From assembly GCA_017591395.1 (NCBI GenBank), contig WEDG01001294.1:124001-188000 (forward strand): a DNA stretch of 64,000 nucleotides, in the 5' to 3' direction. This document shows, in pieces, positions 55,561-64,000 of this stretch (position 1 is the first letter of the stretch; every line of letters begins with the position of its first letter). Made by a program: the position numbers and the translations under genes. Under the pieces are notes generated by a model. That model ran no database searches. It was not told where the DNA came from and saw only the letters and a list, made by a program, of their open reading frames with translations. The stretch is from Schistocephalus solidus (taxonomy: Eukaryota > Platyhelminthes > Cestoda > Diphyllobothriidea > Diphyllobothriidae).

Positions 55561-55743
55561 TCTGAAGTGCTCGGTCCAGCGCTTCAGAAATTTCTATTTA
55601 TCTGTCAGAAGTTTTGTGCCATCAAAGATGAGCAGTGGTGCGGTTCCCTTGATACAAGGGCCGTAGATAGCCCTGATAGATTTGAAGGAGTTATTCATTT
55701 TCATTGCGATCCGCATATCCCTGGATTTCCTCTGTCGTTTGGA

Positions 55744-56929
55744 TCATCCAGGCGTCCTACATCTTCCACAGCCGTTGCCGTACAAGGCGGCGGCATCTGA
55801 AGAAGGCTGCTTTCGTGGCGTTAGTCCGAACGTCCATGTAGGCTCTGTGCAGTCCATTCTTCTCCGCCAGTACGTTGCTGATGTCGGCGTCATTGTCGTC
55901 AGACCAGTCCTGGTTTTGACAGCGTGTGCGTCCGAGGACTTCGAGGGCGGTGGACTGGATGACATTTCGTAGTTGGCACCATCGTGTTTCCAAGGTGGCG
56001 TTATTATCTAGAGCATGCAGGTTCTCCAGTTTCTCGTTTATTTGGTTGCTGAGATCAAAACAGTGAGCAGGCAACTTTAACAAAAGAGTATTTAGCTTAC
56101 CTGTTGGCCTCTTACCTTGGGGCCTTCGTCGGGGTTGCAGTCGGAGCCTCATCTGGGAGATGACGATGCGGTGCTCTGTCCAACCATCGGCATCGCGGAT
56201 TGCCTTGGTCACCAAAACGTCCTGTCGATCTCGCCTCCGGACGAGAACATAGTCAAGCAGCTGCCAGCGCCCCGACCGTGGGTGCATCCACGTGGCCTTA
56301 TTTCGCGTCGGAAGGTGGAAGAATGTGTTAATCAGAAGGAGACGGTGTTCCGCACAGGTTCGCAGAAGAATTAGGTGTTATCGTTGCATCTACCGAGACC
56401 GTGAGGTCCCAACACCCCCTGCCAGGCAGCGTGGTCTGTCCCGACGAGGGCATTAAAGTTACCAAGTACAATTAATTGCCCGCCTTCGGTACAGTCACCA
56501 GGAATGCGTGTATGACATCATAGAATTTGTCCTTCGCCACATCAGAGTACGTCATTTTGGGGAGAGTAGGCACTGATGATGGTTGCGAACTTGTCTCCCC
56601 GAAAAGGCAGGCGGAGGCTCATCAGGCGATTATTGATACCCCTGCGGCAGACAGTGCAGACGTCCAACGATATCGTTCCAGATGGCAAAGGCAACACCAG
56701 CGTCACGCCGCTCTGCCTTTGGCCGGCCGCTCCAGAAGAAGGTGTAGCCGGCACCCACCTCCTCCAGCTGACCCTGTTCAGAGAATCGGGTTGCGCTGAT
56801 AGCAGCAATGTCCACTTTGTAGCGCGACAATTCCCGAGTGACTTGCGCCGTCCTCCGTTCCGGCCGGTTGCTCCTCAGATTGTCTAAAATGGAATGAACA
56901 TTCCAGACAGCTAGTGTGAGCCGAGTCAC
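55744..56929 (-). pseudogene. endonuclease and linker of RTE-like element
   Basis: Frame 56630-56929 starts the domain (WNVHSILDNLRS, DIAAISATRFSEQGQL, where the usual SETR Glu is replaced by Ala). Frame 56542-56808 continues with LMSLRLPFRGDKFATIISAY. The catalytic GDFN box reads GNFN at 56452-56463, so the Asp is lost. Frame 55757-56287 covers LLDYVLVRRRDRQDVLVTK, GWTEHRIVISQMRLRLQPRR and the linker KLNTLLLKLPAHCF, RCQNQDWSDDNDADIS, AFFRCRRLVRQRL. Two catalytic substitutions, frameshifts and stops show loss of function. Confidence 0.8.
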
Positions 56930-57480
56930 CCGAGCAGCCCGGAAGGTATGGCGCGGGGGATGGGGCGGGGTGTATTGTTGTTTTTTTGAGTTTTAAGACC
57001 ATGTATTTTGCGATCCTCGAGATGCGTCCGGCTGCATTTGTTTAGGGCACCTTTTCTAGCCCATTCATCCGCGAGAAGGCAAGTAGGGTTGTCCCTAAAT
57101 AGCTCTGCTTGGACATCTCAGACGGCTGCCGAACTGCACTATGGGTTACGGTTTTGTTTTAGTGGGAGAACGACCCGAGTTAACCTGGGCCGCTTACGGG
57201 GTTGCTGTCGCCCCCACCGTAGGACTTTTTGAGGAGAGGGGAGGTGGGAAGTTTGGTAGTCGGACTTACCGGGTTTGGAGTCACACACAACACTGGAGAC
57301 CCTCAACGCTGGTCATGGCATTTATCCGGGGTGTGGCGACTGGGAAGAGCCAATCTACCTGGAGACACAATCGAGAGTTGGGTACCAGCTAGTGGTGGCC
57401 ACAGGAGCATTCACCACCTGTTCGAGACAAATGGAGCGACCTAATGCTACCTGTGTGACGCCCCACCTAACTAGTATCCC
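56930..57480 (-). other. GC-rich region upstream of RTE endonuclease, possible 5' untranslated region
   Basis: It is GC-richer than the flanks and lies directly before the first endonuclease codons. It has no coding motif of its own; frames at 57141-57538 on the + strand are antisense. Only one copy of this end exists in the window, so the element's real 5' limit cannot be set. Confidence 0.35.
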
Positions 57481-57489
57481 GTACATCCG

Positions 57490-58645
57490 GGCACACACAC
57501 ACACAAACACACAAAAGTTCAACCGTCGATTTCGATGAGGTCCACCGTACGCTCCGCAGCAGTGTGGTGCAGGAATGGTGACTTGCGCGTGATTTAGGTT
57601 AAAGTTATATTAGACTTGCACTGCATCTACCGCTCTCTCTCCTCCTCCCCACCTATACCCGGTGTCAAGACAGAGTAACAAAAACAGGAGACGGGCAAGG
57701 GCGCAGGTGCCTGGCGCGGCAGGGGGCCCCTAGGCCCTAGCCGCCCCTAGGCGTGCCACCACATCCCCCATATTCCGAGTTTTTTATCCGAGCGCAACCC
57801 GAATAACGCCTGCCGTGCCCTGATGTGGCCCCCATGTTGGTTTAATGCATCTACCACGTGGCCCATTTAGGGGGCACAACACATACGACAGTTCGACCGT
57901 CGTAGTCCGATGATGTCCACCGTATGCTCCATGGGAAAGTGGAGCAGGGACGGTGACTTGCGCGTGATTTAGTTTAAAGTGATAGTAGACTTGCGCTGCA
58001 TCTACCGCACTCTCTCCTCCTCCCCCACCTGCGCCCGGTGTCAAGACAGAGTCAAGAAGACCGGAGGCGGGAGAGGACGCAGGTGGCTGGCGCGACTGGG
58101 TCCCCTTAGTCCTAGCCACCCCTAGGCGTGCCACCACACCTCCATGTTCGGCATTTGTTATGGGAGCGCAACCCGAATAACGCCTGCCATGCACTAATGT
58201 GGCCCCCGTGTTGGTCCAACGCATCTACCACGTGGCCCGTTTAGGGGTGTGTATGTGTTGTTCTCACACAACACATACACACACACACGACAGTTCGACC
58301 GTCGTAGTCCGACGATGTCCACCGTATACTCCATGGGAAAGTGGAACAGGGACGGTGCTTTGCGCGTTATTTAGTTTAAAGTGATAGTAGACTTGCGCTG
58401 CATCTAACGCACTCTCTCCTCCTCCCCCACCTGAGCCCGGTGTCAAGACAGAGTCAAGAAGACCGGAGGTGGGAGAGGACGCAGGTGGCTGACGCGGCTG
58501 GGTCCCCGTAGGCGTACTACCACACCTCCATGTTTGGCATTTGTTATGGGAGCGCAACCCGAATAACGCCTGCCGTGCCCTGATGTGGCCCCCATGTTGG
58601 TCCAACGCATCTACCACGTGGCCCATTTAGGGGGCACACACACAA
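57490..58645 (-). repeat. three tandem copies of the dispersed repeat
   Basis: Three head-to-tail units on the minus strand start (at their 3' ends) near 57530, 57905 and 58305. GATG/GAGGTCCACCGTA.GCTCC recurs at 57533, 57910 and 58312, giving periods of about 377 and 402. Each runs from CGACGGTCGAACTGTCGT through AATTCACGCGCAAGTCACC, the GGAGGAGGAGAGAG block, GCGTCAGCCACCTGCGTCC and CATAACAAATGCC to CACGTGGCCCATTTAGGG (plus-strand form). CA-rich microsatellite lies at the junctions (57489-57512, 58266-58289). The length difference comes mainly from those microsatellites. Confidence 0.85.
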
Positions 58646-60400
58646 ACACCTGGAATGCGAACATTCGCCTCAATACCGTAAGAAATCCGTAAGAAAGCAG
58701 AATGGTTAAGGCGGGGCTCTAGTGAATGATAGGAGACGCCCTGAAATGACTTAAAACGCCTTAGATACCTCCTTGTCGATTAATAACCAGAGTCAGATTT
58801 ACCGGCTAATTCCTGCCTCCTACTAGTGAAAATCTGCAAATGTCGCTATACGGAACACTATTCTGGTTGTCCGATTTCTGCTGGCTTGAACGTGTAGCAG
58901 TGCTGAAATCAGCGACCCTCAAAGCGCCTTGATTGGAAGCTAATAGTTTCCTTAATGTTATTTTTTATCCACTTATTGTAAATCTTGTGTGCGCATATAA
59001 TCTGCAGAATTGAATTACTTGTGTAGTTCTAGGTCAAATGGGCGGAGAAGACTCGCATGACGGTAGCGCCCTTGGTAACGTCTACCTTATAGACCAATGT
59101 TTCCTTAACAACTGCCTAAAATTCGTTGCCACGCTAAAATGCTTTGGGCAGAGCCTTAAGGACTGGAATGACTCCATGCAAAGGGAAAAGGGCGATTTGA
59201 CTGTGGGCCCAGATACTTAATGGAACTAGACGCCCTTTGGCTATCTTCATACTGTCCACAGGACTGCGTGAAAATAAATTTCTACTTTCGTTCTTAAATT
59301 ATATATTTTTTCTGTTGCTGTAGTAACAGGCCACATTGAATTTATGACTTTGGAGTAATTTTTCATTACATGACTGTCACCAGGTCTCTCCTGATTGTCG
59401 GTAGGGGACGATAGTGTCTGTTTTAATTTTTACTTATCGGAAACACCCCACTTACGGAGTGCTGATCGCGGGGTTTCTGGACTCAGAATTCTTAAGCAAA
59501 ATAGTTTGCTTTCTTACGGTGACTAGGATGAGTTAGTACGTGCGCCGCACAGGCTGTACCTGAAGCTCTGCCTTTCAATTTAACTTACTCAACACCCTTC
59601 GTGTCAGGTTTAACTGCAAAGTTTTACTGAATGCAAAAGACACCTCAATGGCAAGTCCACCCGATCCGACATTTGTCGATATTATAATGAGTCACCTAAA
59701 AAGAAAGGTATTATCAAAGTTGAACATGAAAACCCAATGCCCAACCTGCAAAGACAACAAAGTCGCAATTGGTGATACGGATGAGCTACCAAGAGTCTAT
59801 AATAGAGACTAACTTCTCAATAAATCGGAGACAGAGTACCCAGTTGTTTTTTCTTTAACGTCGCTATGCAAGGTGGGGGAAATGCAACCAGACTATCAGT
59901 CAAAGTACAAATTTTGTGCCATGGCAACGAAGACGCAACCTCGCCTGTTCTCTTTTTGAAAAAACCACAAACCTTTGTTCCAGTGCAACAGCGGACACAG
60001 AAGTTGATTAAGCCAAAGCGTCCAATCTAAACGCAGCTATTTAACCTGTTTCATTGGGAAATATAGCAAGTATATGCGGTAAAATTTGACGGAACAGGCT
60101 GTTCAGAAAAAAACCCTTATGGTATCATCACGCTTCAGGGACAACAACATTTTGAACGCTCACCAATTGGGTACGGAACACGCTCGTCCCGTTTGGATTC
60201 GTGGCCCACTCTCCAGCCTCGTCAGCAGCAGCAGAGCTGCTAGTATTATAAGCTGAAAAAATAAACCGAAATAGGCAAGTTCGACTGGAACAACCTGTTC
60301 TCGTTTATAAGCTGTCATCAGCCAGCCGTACCCAACCTCAGGTCGGGCACCATCCGTTGATGGTCTATCCACCAATATTAATATTCCCGATCGAAAACCG
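58646..60400. other. no recognised gene
   Basis: A 60-codon frame at 59038-59220 and a reading CPTCKDNKVAIGDTDELP near 59735-59790 look mildly protein-like but match nothing I know. A piece near 60310-60340 belongs to the short repeat family seen at 7510 and 52420. Confidence 0.35.
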
Positions 60401-60402
60401 TA

Positions 60403-60475
60403 AGAAAGTGGGCCAGTGGTGCATTTGGTCAGGGCGTCGAATTTCTAATCAGCAGGTCGCAAGATCGAGCCCCAG
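60403..60475 (+). tRNA. tRNA-like sequence, degenerate (SINE head or tRNA relic)
   Basis: GTGGGCCAGTGGTGCATTTG, then GTCAGGGCGTCGAATTTCTA, then ATCAGCAGGTCGCAAGATCG and AGCCCC follow tRNA order: an A-box-like part, an anticodon-loop-like TTTCTAA (TCT if read as Arg), and the B-box-like AGATCGAGCCC. The anticodon stem pairs badly and no clear acceptor stem is seen, so it is not a functional tRNA. It could be the promoter head of a tRNA-derived SINE. Confidence 0.35.
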
Positions 60476-60689
60476 ATGGTGTACCCCTATGGGATCGGGT
60501 GTGGCCAGTTGACGACAACTAATAAGTCAGTCTCACCTGTATTTGTCGGTAATGTTCTTCTGCCTATCTTCTGAACATAATCGGATGACAGGTGCGATGC
60601 GCTATTGTCGGGACCTAAAATGCCACTCAGTTCTGCTAGGACTATGCCCAAAACGGGGTTCAAGAAGTCTTTGCCATTGCACGCCATCT

Positions 60690-60790
60690 TGAACAGTGTT
60701 CGTTTATTCTAATGCACTTATGGATGCGAGTACGTTGAGCCAACGTAAAGGTACTTGGCTGTACAATCGGTTGAGTATTCTCTGAAATGT
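60690..60790 (+). pseudogene. tiny Penelope-like GIY-YIG trace
   Basis: The bases CTTATGGATGCGAGTACGTT, then GAGCCAACGTAAAGGTAC, follow those at 30745-30785 (CTTATGGGTGCAAGTACATT, GGGCGAACGCAAAGGCAC). They read Thr-Tyr-Gly-Cys-Glu-Tyr-Val in the frame of the YIG block. Only about 100 bases are left. Confidence 0.5.
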
Positions 60791-60879
60791 TTTTTTTTGG
60801 AGATGGGCAACAACCCCCTCTTCCCCGGAGGTTGTCTTGAAGACCAGATTGCAGTCATTCTGATGATCCAAGAAGGTCT

Positions 60880-61625
60880 TTAAAGTGCGACAGTTTGACG
60901 AGGTCCACCGCGTGCCCTCAGGGACTTTGACTTGCGCGTGAAGTAGATTATAAGGAGAGTAGACTTCTGCTGTTGCTACCTCACACTCTCGCCTTCCCCA
61001 CCTCGGCATGGTGTCAGGACAGAGCCAAGAAGACCGGCGGGTGGAGTGGGCGCAGGTGGTTGGCGCTACTGCAGCCACCACATCTGTCTTGGATCGCACT
61101 GAGCGGGAGTGGCCACACTTATAAGAAGCCATTACAGCCTGACGCTCAGTCTGCCAGTCGGCCACGCCGCACAAACACCTACTGGGCTGACAACATGGCC
61201 CGAGTTCTCCCGTCAGTTAGCAACGTTCGAAGCCATGGCTTTTAGCGCACCGTTTCAAGCATGTTTATAGTGCGGGAAAGGCTCTCAGCCTTCGAATTCA
61301 CTATCTATTCCTATGCGAAAGCCCCATCCACCTTCCGAGCTGATCAGGGGACTGGTACGGGCAATGGGCGCATATTACCTACAAGACCTGCACCCCAAAC
61401 ATAAGCCCCGGGATTTCACACAAAAAGAGTTTGAGCGGCTCATATCTCACACGTCTGAGAGTTCCGTAGTGGTCTCGTTATAAAGGAGTCATTGCAACCT
61501 GACCCTAATCCCATCAGCCGGCCACTCCACACAAACGCACATGGCTGACTGTGAGGTTTGATCGCGATAGTCAATCGGCAACCTTTCAAGCCATGGATCT
61601 TAACGCACCATGGAGCAGAGTGAGC
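60880..61625 (-). repeat. modules B and C on the minus strand, diverged
   Basis: Module B at 60890-61060 (TTGACGAGGTCCACCG, ACTTGCGCGTGAAGTAG, CTCGCCTTCCCCACCTCGG, AAGAAGACCGGCGGGTGG). Module C at about 61085-61270 (AAGAAGCCATTACAGCCTGA, CCCGTCAGTTAGCAACG, GCCATGGCTTTTAGCGCACC). Another module C half is at 61435-61615 (GGAGTCATTGCAACCTGACC, CAATCGGCAACC). Same C-then-B order as the other arrays. Confidence 0.65.
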
Positions 61626-63539
61626 CGCCTTGACAAGCAGTCGGTGACCTTTAAGTGCTCGTTGGGACACTGGACACTGCGCTACTCCAAACCAGCCTAT
61701 GTATGGATGGAAAAACCTGCCTGTACAAACAACCAGCATACGTCGCTAAACATAATCTCGCACTGACCACTTTTTGCACTTCTGTGCTCTGTTAAAGATG
61801 TATCTTAAGTGACAGGATTTCAAAGATTAGACGGTATGTACCGAACTATGGCCTTGAGGGTTTCTCGACAAATTCAGCTTGCAGACAAGCAGCAGTTGAC
61901 AAGACGACGCGAAATTTGTGGTACAATTAAATCGTGTGGTTTATGCGTGTGTTAAATTAATAACGAGAACGAAATGCTTCAGGGATAGATTATTTAGTCA
62001 GGTGAAGTTAAAGTAAACAACTGTGGAATAACGCAGTCTGGGGCCACTAAATGTGACGCACTACCTCTGCTGGTCTATGCCAATCCACAACCCACAAAAA
62101 TACTTACTTATATGTATAAAAATAGTAAACAATCCGCCTTAAAATAGATTGTCTTCTTTCGCAGACGCTTTCTTAACACGTACGTGAAGACACGTACGAC
62201 TCGCGGTTGAAACATTCGTCGGCTCTGCATCACTTGGGTTCGCCAATCTGCGACTACTCACAGATTGCAAATTTATACTGTATTTGAACCAGTGGTTCTA
62301 TTTTTCCTCATCCAAAGTAGTTTAGCATACAATTTTTATATCATAGGAAGTCGGAGGTTTAAATCGTTTTCAAATAACTATCGAAAACTTAAGCCATGAA
62401 TGTCAGTTATTATGCTATTTCCATGCAACTGATAAACGGAAGCTTTTTTACTATAAAGTAGTACTAAATTCTGAGGAAGCATTGACTAGACTGTTATGTA
62501 TGCAATTATTTACAGGTGTTCATGGATATTTGTCCACGAGGGTAGGCGTACAACAAGCAAACAGTAAATAAGAGTAAACAGCCATTGGTATGCAGGAAGT
62601 AAAAAACCGGGTCAGATGAAGCTAACTGTTACTCTGTTTATTCGCTGTGATTAGCGGGGCGCCTACTAACCGCGATCAAACCTCCGGGACGGGATAGAAG
62701 TCTTCGAGCTAAATGGTTCAGTTCACAAAGACTATCAGGATATAGTCAGGGCATGAACTGGCTATGCTGGTGTTGTTGTGCCAGTGGGCTTTTGAAATTG
62801 AGCCGCCATCTTTTCTGCTCTCCAGTCGCATGTGAATCCTCTTATATGTACGTCGATTGGCCTAGTTCACCCATTACATACCGAATTTAACTCTATTTGT
62901 TTATTCGAAAAATGAAAATAAGGTCATCAACGCACGACGCTGGCAACGTTTTGAAGGAAGTTCAGGTTGAGTGATATTTTGAGACGCATTCATGGATGAT
63001 TCTTCATGATGTTAATCTATACATTCTTCGGCCATTCGTAGGTGATCTTCCGGTGTTCTGTGGTTTGTGTGCCCACCCTTATTCACGGTGAAGGGAGGAC
63101 CTGTTTTGCTGAAAGTTTTGGAATTCTATTTTCAAAATAAAACGTAGCTCTGTCCCCTCTTTTTCTTTCTCAAGAGGCCGATGAGACTACTATGCTCTAG
63201 AGACTCCAAACATAAGCACAGGGTACGAAACTTTATGTGTGTACATGGAACAGCCCACAGGTGGAGTGACCAACCATGCCGCCATATTCGGACAAGTGTG
63301 TCGCGAATGCACTAGTTCGCTCTGTCAATCTCATATGCTCATGGCTCTGGTCAATGAACCCGCACGTACTTGAACACGAGGCCTGCATAGGGAGACTAGT
63401 GTAAGGTATGGGACGCGTTAATGAGAATGTGCACCCAAAAAAAAAAACACACACTTGAGATGGGGTGGCTTGCGCTGTGCCAGTTACATGCGGCAAATCC
63501 AGCATCTGACGAATGATCGGCTGAAACCGGTGGACTGGG
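61626..63539. other. no recognised gene
   Basis: AT-rich, many stops. The minus-strand frames at 63233-63608 overlap each other and carry no motif. A run of nine As lies near 63438. Confidence 0.35.
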
Positions 63540-64000
63540 GTTGGGAAGGAAAAGAGAGAGATTAAAGTCAACTCTGGGGACTGCCCCCCTCACTATAATC
63601 GTGCACACTTAAACGAAAACGCATCGCTAAAAGCCGTCCTTGAGAAGTTCGTCAACTGACCGCACAAATCGGCTCTCGTCGGAACACGACGAGCTAGATG
63701 GCGTTGATGCCGTCTTACTGTGTTCTGTATTGCAGTCCTAATCAGTTGGGATCCTAGCCGCTCCTTTCTTGTTCGTGTGCAATGCTCGCCCAGCACGTGC
63801 AGATCAGGCGTGTGTTGCCCACGTAGACGTTCCGTTTAGCCTTGCCAGGCACTGGGTCCGATGTCGCCTGTGATCTTTTTGACAGCGGGCCGAGGTAAGT
63901 GACGGAGACGCGAATGCGGAAAAAGCTGCGTAAGTCTAATATTTATATAATTCACGCGCAAGCCACCGTCCTTGCGACCGTCATACTGTGCGACGCACGT
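63540..64000 (+). repeat. modules C and B, diverged, running off the window end
   Basis: Module C traces: GGAAAAGAGAGAGATTAAAG, CCTCACTATAATCGTG, ATCGCTAAAAGCCGTCC, GTCAACTGACCGCACAAATC. Module B traces from about 63890: GACGGAGACGCGAATGCG, GCGTAAGTCTAATATTTA, ATTCACGCGCAAGCCACCG. The repeat continues beyond the end of the window. Confidence 0.6.

Larger units (their letters stand above)
53590..56929 (-). mobile_element. RTE-like retrotransposon with zinc-finger tail, full-length coding part, dead
   Basis: Read from 56929 downward: endonuclease (56929-56120), linker (to about 55560), reverse transcriptase (about 55560-54113, interrupted by an insertion at 55026-55321), C-terminal region (54064-53780) and two zinc fingers (53770-53708 and about 53650-53590). 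The endonuclease start MTRLTLAVWNVHSILDNLRS is preceded by GC-rich sequence to about 57480 that may be the 5' untranslated region. It is the longer of the two copies at the 5' side but has lost about 200 bases before the fingers. Confidence 0.85.

Noticed and set aside
57784..58626. Minus-strand frames of 120-146 codons that look alike
   Set aside because: They lie on the tandem dispersed repeat and change frame between units; similarity comes from the DNA repeat, not a protein family.
1..64000. CRISPR arrays, bacterial operons, prophage or rRNA genes
   Set aside because: No repeat-spacer pattern, no ribosome binding sites and no conserved rRNA segments were seen; all evidence points to animal genomic DNA.

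Overview
The window is eukaryotic repeat-rich DNA. The best fit is a flatworm, probably a tapeworm of the diphyllobothriid kind. I infer this from the mix of CR1-like, RTE-like and Penelope-like retroelements, hammerhead ribozyme motifs, long AT and triplet microsatellites, and low gene density. No operons, Shine-Dalgarno sites or prokaryotic genes are seen. The species call rests on recognised families, not on a search.

Only one host gene is well supported. It is a two-exon gene on the + strand (46573-46816 joined to 49064-49317) whose splice phases match. It encodes a 165-residue single-pass membrane protein with a charged coiled-coil C-terminus resembling the MXRA7 family. A short candidate 3' terminal exon lies on the minus strand at 21139-21283, and a weaker candidate exon at 32174-32490.

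Most other coding signal comes from decayed retroelements. CR1-like LINEs: a nearly full-length dead copy (1067-4434, +), a 3' copy that defines the same element end (41585-42479, +), and three further copies (35190-35870, -; 37690-38955, -; 39540-41133, +). RTE-like LINEs with a C-terminal array of C2H2 zinc fingers: 24632-28135 (+) and 53590-56929 (-). A second RTE-like fragment is at 50215-50910 (-). Penelope-like fragments with GIY-YIG domains or 3' ends are at 7850-8875, 30346-30970, 51590-52060 and 60690-60790.

Non-autonomous structures are the most interesting part. Two hammerhead ribozyme motifs in tandem, 234 bp apart, lie at 19915-20215 (retrozyme-like). A 690-bp near-perfect inverted repeat is at 45347-46036. 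An element with terminal inverted repeats and a telomere-like interior is at 31632-32043. A dispersed repeat (modules A, B and C) occurs about fifteen times, including a tandem array at 57530-58640, and directly follows the 3' end of both zinc-finger RTE copies in the same relative orientation.

The rest (notably 8880-14700, 20260-24590, 32490-35190, 42480-45346, 58640-60400, 61620-63540) is AT-rich sequence in which I can recognise nothing, apart from microsatellites and small repeat fragments.
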